Shown: in pieces, positions 52,832 to 61,227 of the stretch
Layout of the letters: each line of letters starts with the position of its first letter
Position numbering within the stretch: the stretch's first letter is position 1
From: Azohydromonas australica DSM 1124
GTDB lineage: Bacteria > Pseudomonadota > Gammaproteobacteria > Burkholderiales > Burkholderiaceae_C
Assembly (NCBI RefSeq): GCF_000430725.1
Contig: NZ_KE387208.1
Span: 215,145 to 279,144 of the forward strand
Direction: 5' to 3'
Length of the DNA stretch: 64,000 nt
Made by a program: the position numbers and the translations under genes
The notes under the pieces: model-generated
Told to the model about the DNA's origin: nothing
Database searches by the model: none
The model's input: only the letters and a program-made list of their open reading frames with translations

Positions 52832-53574
52832 GCGGCGCTCCGGGCGGAGGCGGCCACCGCGGCGGGCACCGTCGCCGCGGGCGGCGCGGCCGGTGCGCCT
52901 TCGACGCGCCCATCGCGCAGGCGCACGACGCGGTCGCAGCGGCTGCTCAGGCGCTCGTCGTGGGTGGCGAAGACGAAGGTGACGCCCTCCTCGCGGCTGC
53001 GCTCGCGCATGAGCTCCAGCACGGCCTCGGCCGTCTGAGAGTCCAGGCTGGCGGTGGGCTCGTCGGCGATCACCAGCGCCGGCCGCTTCACCAGCGCCCG
53101 CGCGATGGCCACGCGCTGGCGCTGCCCGCCCGAGAGCTCGTCGGGCCGGTGCGCGGCGTGCGAGGCCAGGCCCACGTGCTCCAGCGCCTGCGCCACGCGG
53201 CGGCGGCGCTCGGCCGGGGCGACGCCGGCGAGAAACAGCGGGTATTCCACGTTCTCCGCCGCCGTCATCACCGGCACCAGGTTGAACTGCTGGAACACGA
53301 AGCCCAGCGCGTCGCGGCGCAGCCGCGTGCGGTGGCGCTCATCGAGCCGGTGCACGGGCTCGCCGCGCAGCAGGATCGCGCCGGCATCGGGCACGTCGAT
53401 GAGCCCGCACAGGTTCAGCAGCGTGGTCTTGCCGCTGCCCGAGGGGCCGGCCAGCGCCAGCATCTCGCCGGCGCGCACGTCCAGGTCCACGCCCTGCAGG
53501 GCGGGCACGGCGTGGCGGCCCAGGCGGTAGCTCTTGCGCACGCCGCGCAACGTCATCACCAAAGGTGCAGTCAA
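52828..53574 (-). CDS. ABC transporter ATP-binding protein, LolD/MacB-N type
   Basis: This 248-residue ATPase has Walker A GPSGSGKTTLLN (about 41-52), Q-loop FQQFNLVPVMTAAEN, the signature LSGGQRQRVAIARAL, Walker B LVIADEPTASLD and the switch His in FATHDERL. The LolD-type length and sequence suggest it powers the FtsX-like permease encoded next. A short Ala/Pro-rich tail closes the protein. The pair is transcribed away from crtZ. Confidence 0.95.
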   Translation of the reverse strand: MTAPLVMTLRGVRKSYRLGRHAVPALQGVDLDVRAGEMLALAGPSGSGKTTLLNLCGLIDVPDAGAILLRGEPVHRLDERHRTRLRRDALGFVFQQFNLVPVMTAAENVEYPLFLAGVAPAERRRRVAQALEHVGLASHAAHRPDELSGGQRQRVAIARALVKRPALVIADEPTASLDSQTAEAVLELMRERSREEGVTFVFATHDERLSSRCDRVVRLRDGRVEGAPAAPPAATVPAAVAASARSAA

Positions 53575-53655
53575 TGGCGGTCCTTCCTCGTGGCGTTACC
53601 CTGGCGGGCCCAGGGCAGTCGTCTTGCCCAGACCACCTTGTACCCCCGCACGCCG

Positions 53656-54168
53656 ATGCTTCCGAACGCCGCCATCGTCCTGTTCACCGTCGTCGCCATG
53701 GAGGCCGTGGCCTGGCTGGTGCACAAGTACCTGATGCACGGCCCGGGCTGGGGCTGGCATGCCTCTCACCATGCGCCGCGCCAAGGATGGTTCGAGAAGA
53801 ACGACCTCTATGCGCTGGTGTCGGCGAGCGTGTCGATCCTGCTGATCTGGCTCGGCCTGAACGGTCATCCGCCGCTGCTGTGGATCGGCATCGGCATGAC
53901 GGTGTACGGCGTGCTGTATTTCATCGCCCACGACGGGCTGGTGCACCAGCGCTGGCCGCTGCGCATCACGCCGCGCAGCGGCTACCTCAAGCGGCTGTAC
54001 CAGGCGCACCGGCTGCACCACGCGGTGCACGGGCGCGACGGGGCGGTGTCCTTCGGCTTCCTGTGGGCGCCTTCGCCGCAGAAGCTGCGGGAGGAGCTTC
54101 AGCGGCTGCGGGCGCAGCGGGATGCCGAGGGGGATGCGGCTGCCGCGCGCCGCGCCGGGCCGCGCTGA
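53656..54168 (+). CDS. crtZ: beta-carotene 3-hydroxylase
   Basis: This 170-residue di-iron membrane enzyme hydroxylates beta-carotene to zeaxanthin through cryptoxanthin. The four His clusters of the fatty-acid-hydroxylase superfamily are seen as HKYLMHG, HASHH, HDGLVHQR and HRLHHAVHG. Hydrophobic helices lie around 3-20 and 57-95. Length agrees with other CrtZ proteins. It faces crtB, forming the plus-strand arm of the carotenoid cluster; it ends 40 bases before crtB's stop. Confidence 0.94.
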   Translation: MLPNAAIVLFTVVAMEAVAWLVHKYLMHGPGWGWHASHHAPRQGWFEKNDLYALVSASVSILLIWLGLNGHPPLLWIGIGMTVYGVLYFIAHDGLVHQRWPLRITPRSGYLKRLYQAHRLHHAVHGRDGAVSFGFLWAPSPQKLREELQRLRAQRDAEGDAAAARRAGPR

Positions 54169-54208
54169 AACATCGAAACAGGGCCGTCAGCCCTTCCTGC
54201 CTGTCCCC

Positions 54209-55228
54209 TCACCCCACCTGCGGCCGCTGCCACAGCCCCGCCGCGCGCGGGCGCGCCGGCAGGGCCCGGGCGGCCAGCGCCACCGCCATGCCGCGCGCCA
54301 CCAGCCAGGCCTTCTCGGCGCCGCTGGTGCGCGTGCGCGTGTCCCAGGCCTGCGCGCCGCGCTGGTGCACCTTGCGGCCGATCTCGCGGTAGACGCCGCG
54401 CGCCGTCGCCACCGACCATGCCGAGCGCACCGGCAGCGCCGCGATGCCGGACAGCGCCGAGGCGTAGTACGGGTCGGCCGCGGCCACGACGCGCGCCGCC
54501 ACCTGCGCCAGCGCGGCGCGGTGCCGCGGCTCGGCCACCTCGTGCGCCGGGATGCCGGCCGTGTGCAGCCACTGCAGCGGCACGTAGATGCGGCCGACGC
54601 AGGCGTCCTCCACGATGTCGCGCGCGATGTTGGTGAGCTGGAAGGCCAGCCCCAGGTCGCAGGCGCGGTCCAGCACCGCCGGGTCGCGCGCACCCATCAC
54701 GCGCGCCATCATCAGCCCCACCACCCCGGCGACGCGGTAGCAGTAGAGCAGCGTGTCGGCCAGCGTCTCGTAGCGCGTCTCCTCCACGTCCATGCGGAAG
54801 CCGCTCAGGTGCTCCAGCGGCAGGCTGGTCGGGATGGCGTGGCGGCGCACCACCTCGGCCAGCCCGTCGAAGGCCACGTGCTGGCAGGGCTGGCCGGCGC
54901 AGGCACGCCAGGTCAGCGCCTCCAGCTCGGCCAGGCGTCGCAGGCTGTCCTCGCGCCGGCTCGCGCGCTGGCCGTGGCCCAGCTCCTGGCCGTCGATCAC
55001 GTCGTCGCAGTGGCGGCACCAGGCGTAGAGCATCACGGTGCTGCGGCGCGTCTCGGCGTCGAAGAGCCGGGCCGCGGCGGCGAAGCTGCTGGAGCCGGCC
55101 TGGATGGTCTCGCTGCCGTGGCGGGCGGCCTCGGCCTCGGCTTCGGCGCGCGCCCGGGAGCCGCCCGTCAGGCGCAGCAGCGCCCGGCGGGCTCGGGCCG
55201 CGGTGGCCGTATCTCGGATCACACTCAT
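54209..55228 (-). CDS. crtB: phytoene synthase
   Basis: This 339-residue enzyme condenses two geranylgeranyl-PP to phytoene. The aspartate-rich motifs are RHCDDVIDG (about 73-81) and LTNIARDIVEDACVGRIYVPL (about 198-218). YCYRVAGVVGLMMARVMG between them is a family signature. The ATG overlaps the crtI stop (ATGA), so synthesis is coupled. A small hairpin (AGGGC/GCCCT at 54180-54194) with T-rich sequence after it on the minus strand may end the crtYIB transcript. Confidence 0.95.
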   Translation of the reverse strand: MSVIRDTATAARARRALLRLTGGSRARAEAEAEAARHGSETIQAGSSSFAAAARLFDAETRRSTVMLYAWCRHCDDVIDGQELGHGQRASRREDSLRRLAELEALTWRACAGQPCQHVAFDGLAEVVRRHAIPTSLPLEHLSGFRMDVEETRYETLADTLLYCYRVAGVVGLMMARVMGARDPAVLDRACDLGLAFQLTNIARDIVEDACVGRIYVPLQWLHTAGIPAHEVAEPRHRAALAQVAARVVAAADPYYASALSGIAALPVRSAWSVATARGVYREIGRKVHQRGAQAWDTRTRTSGAEKAWLVARGMAVALAARALPARPRAAGLWQRPQVG

Positions 55229-56709
55229 CGCAGGTCCTCCAGCATCAGCCGCGCAGTGGCCTTGGCCGACCCCACCACGCCCGGCACCCCAGCGCCCGGA
55301 TGCGTGCCCGCTCCGGCGATGTAGAGGTTGGGAATGACGGCGTCGCGGTTGTGCGGCCGGAACCACGCGCTTTGGGTCAACACCGGCTCCAGCGAGAAGG
55401 CCGAGCCGAGATGGGCGCCGAGCTCGTCGCGAAAGTCGGCGGGCGTGAACAGTCTGCAAGTCACGAGGTCCGCGCGCAGTGACGGGATGTGCCGCGCCTC
55501 CAGGTACTCCAGGATGCGGTCGCGCAGCCGCGGCCCCTCCACGCTCCAGTCCACCGGCGCGTGGCCCAGGTGCGGCACCGGCGCCAGCACGTAGTGGCTG
55601 CCGCAGCCCGGCGGCGCCAGCGAGGGGTCCGTGACGCAGGGCGAGTGCAGGTAGAGCGAGAAGTCCTGCGGCAGCGGGCCGGCGAAGATTTCATTGATCA
55701 GCTCCCGGTAGCGCTGCCCGAAGCACACCATGTGGTGGCGCAGGTGCGCGTGCTGCCGGCGCAGCCCGAAATGGATCACCAGCAGCGACATGCTGAAGCG
55801 CTTGGCCTTGAGCGCCCTCGCCTGCGCCTCGCCGCGCGCCGAGTGGCCCAGCAGCCGCTCGTAGGTGTGGACCACGTCGGCGTTGGAGGCCACGCGGTCC
55901 GCCTCCAGCCGCTCGCCCCCGCGCAGCGTCACGCCGCAGGCGCGGCCGTCCCGCAGCTCGATGCGCTCCACCGGCGCGTTCAGCCGCAGCGTGCCGCCCA
56001 GGTCCTGGAACAGCTTCACCAGCGCCCGCACCAGCGCGCCCGTGCCCCCGCGCGGAAACCACACGCCCCACTGCCGCTCCAGCGCGTGGATCAGCGCGTA
56101 GATGGACGAGGTGGCGAAGGGGTTGCCGCCCACCAGCAGCGAGTGGAAGGAGAAGGCCTGGCGCAGCTGCTCGTCGCGGATGAAGCGCGAGACCATGGCG
56201 TACACGCTGCGCCAGGCCTGCAGCCGCGCCAGCTGCGGCCCCGCCGCCACCATGCTGCGGAAGGAGAGGAAGGGCACCGTGCCGAGCTTGAGGTAGCCCT
56301 CCTCGAACACCGCGCGCGAGTAGCGCAGGAAGCGCTGGTAGCCCTCCACGTCCTCCGGGCAGCGCGCGCGGATCTGCCGGTCCAGCAGCGCCTGGTCGTT
56401 GTCGTAGTCGAAGACGGAACCGTCCTCCCAGCACAGCCGGTAAAAAGGTGACACCGGCAGCAGCTCCACGTAGTCGGCCATGCGCCGCCCGCTGAGCGCG
56501 AAGAGCTCTTCCAGCGCGCTGGGGTCGGTGATGACGGTCGGCCCGGCGTCGAAAGTGAAGCCCTGGTCCTCGTAGACGTAGGCGCGGCCGCCGGGCTTGT
56601 CGCGCGCTTCCACCAGCGTGGTGGCGATACCGGCGGACTGCAGCCGGATCGCCAGCGCGATGCCGCCAAAGCCGGCACCGACGACGACGGCGCGGCGCTC
56701 GGCGCTCAT
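55225..56709 (-). CDS. crtI: phytoene desaturase
   Basis: This 494-residue FAD enzyme converts phytoene to lycopene. It begins with a dinucleotide motif VVVGAGFGGIALAIRLQSAG and the RDKPGGRAYVYEDQGFTFDAGPTVI segment. It ends with the bacterial desaturase signature NLYIAGAGTHPGAGVPGVVGSAKATA. Full length is typical of four-step CrtI. The start at 56709 overlaps the crtY stop by four bases, and its own stop overlaps crtB. Confidence 0.96.
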   Translation of the reverse strand: MSAERRAVVVGAGFGGIALAIRLQSAGIATTLVEARDKPGGRAYVYEDQGFTFDAGPTVITDPSALEELFALSGRRMADYVELLPVSPFYRLCWEDGSVFDYDNDQALLDRQIRARCPEDVEGYQRFLRYSRAVFEEGYLKLGTVPFLSFRSMVAAGPQLARLQAWRSVYAMVSRFIRDEQLRQAFSFHSLLVGGNPFATSSIYALIHALERQWGVWFPRGGTGALVRALVKLFQDLGGTLRLNAPVERIELRDGRACGVTLRGGERLEADRVASNADVVHTYERLLGHSARGEAQARALKAKRFSMSLLVIHFGLRRQHAHLRHHMVCFGQRYRELINEIFAGPLPQDFSLYLHSPCVTDPSLAPPGCGSHYVLAPVPHLGHAPVDWSVEGPRLRDRILEYLEARHIPSLRADLVTCRLFTPADFRDELGAHLGSAFSLEPVLTQSAWFRPHNRDAVIPNLYIAGAGTHPGAGVPGVVGSAKATARLMLEDLR

Positions 56710-57914
56710 CGAGGGGCCTCCGTGCTCGAGGCCGGCCGGTCCAGCACGGCGCGCAGCGCCGCGCCCAGCGGCACGGGCGGCTTGCCCGAGACGATGCGCA
56801 GCTTGTCCAGCGGCCCTAGCCGCGCGGCATAGAAGCGGGCGATCAGCCCCTCGGGCAGTCCGTAGAAGCGTTGCATGACCTTCCAGCGCAGGTGGGGTGG
56901 AGCGGATCGGAACAGCATCCGGTTGAGCAATCTGAAGAAGCCCCGCGCCTGCCAGCGCTCGATGGCGTGGCGGCGGATGGCCTCGAACAGCGCGGTGGCG
57001 GAGAGATCGGGTTGCGCTGCCACCAGTTCCGCCAGCGCCACGGCATCGGGCAGGGAATAACCCGTGGTCGGATGGAACAGCCCGGCCGACAGGCCCGACG
57101 CCGGCACGCCGCCGGCCTCGCGCCAGAAGCCTTCGACGTCGCCGGAGAGCACGATGGGCAGCACGCCCTGCTCCTCGCGCAGCACGCGGCGCACGCGCCA
57201 GCCGCGCGCCGCCGCGTACTGCGCGATGCGCCCGCGCAGCGCCTCGGCGTCGAGGTCGCCGGCGTCGGCGTAGTAGGTGTCCTCCACCAGCAGCGTGTCG
57301 GCGCTGAAGGGCAGCACGTAGACGAAGCGGTAGCCGTCGAGCTGGTCCACGGTGGCGTCCATCAGCAGCGGCGCGTCCAGGCCGTGCGGGGCGTCGAGCT
57401 GCAGCTCCTGGCCGAGAAACTTCTGGTGGCCCAGCGCCAGGTGGGCGCTGCGGCGCAGGCCGCGGCCGTCGATCACCGCCCTCGCCCGCAGCACGCGGCC
57501 ATCGTCCAGCCGCACCTGCGTGGGCATGACGGACTGCACCCCCACGCCGCAGCGCGCGCGCGGGCCCAGCAGCGCGGACAGCAGCGCGTGGAAGCGCTCG
57601 GAGGTGAGGCTGGCGTAGCCGCCGCGCAGGCGCCGCTGCCGCTGCGCGAAGCGCACCTCGTGGCCGGACCAGCGGTGCGCCACCAGCGGCGCGAGCCACG
57701 CGTGCTGCGCCTCGCTCAGGTCCGTGGGATGGAAGGACCAGGTGTGGTTGCCGCCCAGCGTGGGGCCGGCCTCCAGCAGCAGCAGCCGCAGCGCCGGGCG
57801 CTCGGCGGCCAAGCACCAGGCGATCAGGCCGTTGGCCAGCCCGCCGCCGACCAGGATCAGGTCGGCGTCCAGGGCGCCGTCGCCGGGCGGGGACGCGTCG
57901 GCGGCATGCGTCAC
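56706..57914 (-). CDS. crtY: lycopene beta-cyclase
   Basis: This protein of about 402 residues cyclises both ends of lycopene to beta-carotene. Family motifs are DLILVGGGLANGLIAWCL for FAD, GNHTWSFHPTDL, the DxDxx-like VIDGRGLRRS, LGHQKFLGQELQL and GLFHPTTGYSLPDAV. There is no ATG near the start of similarity. GTG at 57914 is chosen because it overlaps the stop of a short upstream frame with a good ribosome binding site; GTG at 57920 is an alternative. It is the first gene of crtYIB and is divergent from crtE. Confidence 0.9.
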   Translation of the reverse strand: MTHAADASPPGDGALDADLILVGGGLANGLIAWCLAAERPALRLLLLEAGPTLGGNHTWSFHPTDLSEAQHAWLAPLVAHRWSGHEVRFAQRQRRLRGGYASLTSERFHALLSALLGPRARCGVGVQSVMPTQVRLDDGRVLRARAVIDGRGLRRSAHLALGHQKFLGQELQLDAPHGLDAPLLMDATVDQLDGYRFVYVLPFSADTLLVEDTYYADAGDLDAEALRGRIAQYAAARGWRVRRVLREEQGVLPIVLSGDVEGFWREAGGVPASGLSAGLFHPTTGYSLPDAVALAELVAAQPDLSATALFEAIRRHAIERWQARGFFRLLNRMLFRSAPPHLRWKVMQRFYGLPEGLIARFYAARLGPLDKLRIVSGKPPVPLGAALRAVLDRPASSTEAPR

Positions 57915-57961
57915 GGGCACGGCCGCGTGAACAGAGAAGAACCGATCTTCACGACTGCCAT
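57911..57961 (-). CDS. possible 16-codon leader peptide coupled to crtY
   Basis: A short frame (MAVVKIGSSLFTRPCP) starts with ATG at 57961 behind AGGACGAGGAC. Its TGA overlaps the GTG proposed as the crtY start. It may only serve to bring ribosomes to a start codon that lacks its own Shine-Dalgarno sequence. Coding use is unproven. Confidence 0.25.
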   Translation of the reverse strand: MAVVKIGSSLFTRPCP

Positions 57962-58154
57962 CGGATGTAGTCCTCGTCCTTGGGGTTGGAGGCGAAACGC
58001 GTCGCCGGAACCGGGGGAGGCAAACGGCTCGCCACGTGCTGTGCAGCGCTGCCATTCCCGAATCAACTCTAGGCGGTGGCCGAACCGGGCCTGGGAATGT
58101 GGCGCAACCCACGTTGAAGGCCCGGGGACTTTCGTCCGCCCGCCACCGTCCGTC

Positions 58155-59132
58155 ATGAAGACCTCGCCCAATGCACCGATGGAAGCCATGGCCCACCTGA
58201 CCCTCCTGGAGGCGGACCCGGCGCTGGCCGGTCTGCGCGCACGTTTCGAAGACCACCTGGCCGCGGTGCTGCCGCAGCCGCTGGACGACGCCGACGTGGT
58301 CGTGGTCGCGCTGCGCGAGGCGGCGCTGTCGCCGGGCAAGCGCGTGCGTCCGCTGCTGCTGCTGGGTGCGGCGCGCTCGCTGGGCTGCCCGGAGCGGGCG
58401 GTGCTGGACGCGGCCTGCGCGCTGGAGCTGCTGCACGCGGCCTCGCTGGTGATGGACGACTTGCCGTGCATGGACGACGCGAGCCTGCGCCGCGGCCGGC
58501 CGACGCTGCACCGGCAGTTCGGCGAGGACGTGGCGGCACTGGCCGTCATCGCGCTGATGAGCCAGGCCTTCCGGCTGGCGGCAGCGTCCGGGCCGCTGGG
58601 GGCGGCTGCGCGCGCGCGCATCACGGTGACGCTGGCCGACGCGGTGGGCTGCCGCGGGCTGGTGGGCGGCCAGCTGCGCGACCTGCGCTCGGCGCACGGC
58701 ACCGCCGAGGACGCGGCCAGCGTGAACGGCTGCAAGACGGGCGCGCTGTTCCGCGCCGCGCTGGAGATCGCCGCGCTGGCCGCCGGCGCCGGCGAGGCGA
58801 TGCGCGAGCGGCTGGGCTGCTGCGGCGACGAGATCGGGCAGGCGTTCCAGCTGCTGGACGACCTCAAGGACAGCGGCGAGCTCGCGCCCACGGGCAAGGA
58901 CCTGCACCAGGACGCGGGCAAGACCACGCTGCTTTCGCTGCTGGGCCATGAGCCGGCGCGGCGGCGGCTGCAGGCGCACCTGCGGCGGGTGGAGGGGCTG
59001 CTGCGGGAGGCGTTCCCGCAGGACGACCTGGTGCTGCGGCTGTTGCGGCAGGCGTGCGGGTTTCAGGCGATAGGGCCGCCGACGCCGCAGAGCGCGCGCA
59101 AGGCCGCCCCATCCAAGCTCACGCTCCGCTGA
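58155..59132 (+). CDS. crtE: geranylgeranyl diphosphate synthase
   Basis: This 325-residue prenyltransferase supplies C20 precursor for carotenoids. The first aspartate-rich motif is LVMDDLPCMDD (about 99-109) and the second is FQLLDDLKDSGEL (about 231-243). Substrate contacts include GKRVRP and the GRPTLHRQFGE segment. The first motif carries the two-residue insert found in many bacterial GGPP synthases. The start at 58155 is tentative; ATGs at 58179 and 58188 are alternatives. It is divergent from crtYIB; its last 14 bases overlap the convergent rmuC gene. Confidence 0.93.
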   Translation: MKTSPNAPMEAMAHLTLLEADPALAGLRARFEDHLAAVLPQPLDDADVVVVALREAALSPGKRVRPLLLLGAARSLGCPERAVLDAACALELLHAASLVMDDLPCMDDASLRRGRPTLHRQFGEDVAALAVIALMSQAFRLAAASGPLGAAARARITVTLADAVGCRGLVGGQLRDLRSAHGTAEDAASVNGCKTGALFRAALEIAALAAGAGEAMRERLGCCGDEIGQAFQLLDDLKDSGELAPTGKDLHQDAGKTTLLSLLGHEPARRRLQAHLRRVEGLLREAFPQDDLVLRLLRQACGFQAIGPPTPQSARKAAPSKLTLR

Positions 59133-60768
59133 CGCCCTCCGGCCCCACCGTCCCCGCCTCGATCGCCGCCACCGCGCGCGCCAGCGCCACACCCGCCGCC
59201 TCGTCCGCTTCCGCCCGCTCCGTCAGGTGCTGCGGCAGTTGCCGCGCGGGCTTGATGCCCAGCTCCTTGAGCATCTCGGCCTGGCGAATGACGTTGCCGC
59301 GCCCGCTGGCGAGCTTCTTCTCGGCATCGTCGAAGCACCGCTGCGCCGCGCGCAGCGCCTCGCCCGCGCGCTTGAGCTCCGTGGCGAAGCCGCACAGGCG
59401 GTCGTAGAGCTCGGCGCCGCGGCGCGCGATCTCCTGCGCATTGCGGTTCTGCGCCTCCTGGCGCCACAGGTGCGACACCGTGCGCAGCACGAACAGCAGC
59501 GTGGACGGGCTCACCAGCAGCACGTTGCGCCGCCACGCATCCATGAACAGCTCGCCGTCGTGCGTCACGGCCAGCATGAAGGCCGGCTCCACCGGCATGA
59601 ACATCAGCACGAAGTCCAGCGACTGCAGCCCGTAGAGGTGCTGGTAGTGCTTGTCCGACAGGCCGCGCAGGTGGGCGCGCACCGAGTCCAGGTGCTGGCG
59701 CAGGGCGGCCGAGCGCCCGGCTTCGCCGTCGGCGTTGGCATAGCGCTCGTAGGCCACCAGCGACACCTTGGCGTCCACCACCAGCCGCCGCTCCTCGGGC
59801 AGGTGGATCACCACGTCGGGCTGCAGGCGCTGGCCGTCGGCGCCGATGCGGCTGTCCTGCGTCACGTACTCGTGCCCCTTGCGCAGCCCGGCGGCCTCCA
59901 GCACGCGCTCCAGGACCAGCTCGCCCCAGTTGCCCTGGCTCTTGGCCGAGCCCTTGAGCGCGGAGGTGAGGTTCTTCGCCTCCTCGCTCAGCACCTGGTT
60001 CAGCTCGGCGAGTTGGCGCACCTGCTGCGCCAGCGCCGAGCGCTCCTTGCCCTCGGTGACGTAGACCTCCTCCACCTTGCGCTGGAACTCCGCCAGCCGC
60101 GTGCGCAGCGGGTCCAGAAGCTGGCCGAGGTTCACCTGGTTCTGCTCGGCGAAGCGCCTGGACTTCTCTTCCAGGATGTCGGCCGCCAGCGCCTTGAACT
60201 GGTCCGTCAGCGCCTCGCGCGCGGAGGTGAGCAGCGCCAGCTTCTCGGCCGTGCCGCGGCGCTCGGCATCGAGCTGCTCGGCCAGGCCACGCGCGTCAGC
60301 GGCGCAGCGGCGGGCCTCGGCGTCGGCACGCTCGTGGGCGGCCTTGGTTTCCTGGAGCTGCGCGTCGAGCTGCAGCGCGCGCTGCGCCTGCTCGGCCTCG
60401 GCGGCGGCCAGGCGCTGGCGGGTGTCCTGCTCGTCCTGGAGCTGCAGGCGCAGGTCCTGCAGGTCTGCCTCCAGCCGCTCCACGCGCATGGCGCGCTCGC
60501 GCAGTTGCGCGGCCTCGCCACGGAGCTGGTCGAGCACGCCCTGCAGCGCATCGGCGCGGGCTCGCAACACGCGCAGCTCTTCGCCCTGCTGGCGCTGCGC
60601 GCCCTCGGCATGCTCGGCGCGGGCGGTGAGCGCGGTGAGCTGCGCCTGGGCCTCGGCGCGGGCATGCGCCAGCGCCAGCTCCACCGCGGCGTGCTGGCGC
60701 GAGCGCATCAGCAGCCACGCCCCTAGGGCGCCGGCGAGCACGCCCGCCAACAGCATCGCCAGCTCCAT
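59119..60768 (-). CDS. rmuC: DNA recombination protein RmuC
   Basis: This 549-residue protein has one N-terminal transmembrane helix (LAMLLAGVLAGALGAWLLM). A long coiled coil (about 25-215) rich in Glu, Gln, Arg and Ala follows. The RmuC nuclease-like domain comes next, with KSQGNWGELVLERVLEAAGL, the QPDVVIHLPEERRLVVDAKVSL segment (PD-(D/E)xK-like) and MFMPVEPAF. It limits inversions at short inverted repeats in Escherichia coli. The start at 60768 has GGGAG upstream. Confidence 0.93.
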   Translation of the reverse strand: MELAMLLAGVLAGALGAWLLMRSRQHAAVELALAHARAEAQAQLTALTARAEHAEGAQRQQGEELRVLRARADALQGVLDQLRGEAAQLRERAMRVERLEADLQDLRLQLQDEQDTRQRLAAAEAEQAQRALQLDAQLQETKAAHERADAEARRCAADARGLAEQLDAERRGTAEKLALLTSAREALTDQFKALAADILEEKSRRFAEQNQVNLGQLLDPLRTRLAEFQRKVEEVYVTEGKERSALAQQVRQLAELNQVLSEEAKNLTSALKGSAKSQGNWGELVLERVLEAAGLRKGHEYVTQDSRIGADGQRLQPDVVIHLPEERRLVVDAKVSLVAYERYANADGEAGRSAALRQHLDSVRAHLRGLSDKHYQHLYGLQSLDFVLMFMPVEPAFMLAVTHDGELFMDAWRRNVLLVSPSTLLFVLRTVSHLWRQEAQNRNAQEIARRGAELYDRLCGFATELKRAGEALRAAQRCFDDAEKKLASGRGNVIRQAEMLKELGIKPARQLPQHLTERAEADEAAGVALARAVAAIEAGTVGPEGVSGA

Positions 60769-61227
60769 CCCCGACTCCCGTGTTTTGGAGGGCGGGATTA
60801 TCGCGAGGGCTCTCGGGGCTCCGGCCATGCCGCGCCACACCATGCCGCGCGGGTGGGCACACCGTGGGACCGAGAGACGGGAATGGCAGCAGGTTCTGAG
60901 CCGCTGGGCCACTTCGGTACCGCCTGCACCAGCCTGCTACCTCGGCGCTCGCCGTCGAGCCTTGGGAAGACCTGAAGCCGGATCTGCAGGGGGTAGTTCC
61001 TTCTTCGTGAATTCGCCCCCCAGACAGCGGCAGGCGCGGCGGAAGACTGAAACGATGCACCAGTCATGTGCGAAATGCGAACACAGCGGGCCTACAAGCA
61101 CGCTTTCGGTGCTCACACTGGAAGACCGTGACTTATCACTCTCTAAAATGCCCCAGCCAGGTGCTTGACTGCACCCGCGATGTGCACCTTCCGGGTGCGT
61201 TGTCTGTTCCCTGCCGCGGAGACGCTG
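60769..61227 (+). other. 459-base divergent control region between rmuC and gdhA
   Basis: No gene is supported. The part nearest gdhA is less GC-rich, with TAAAAT at 61144-61149 as a possible -10 element and a small hairpin AGCAC/GTGCT at 61098-61114. No convincing -35 partner was found. Confidence 0.45.
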
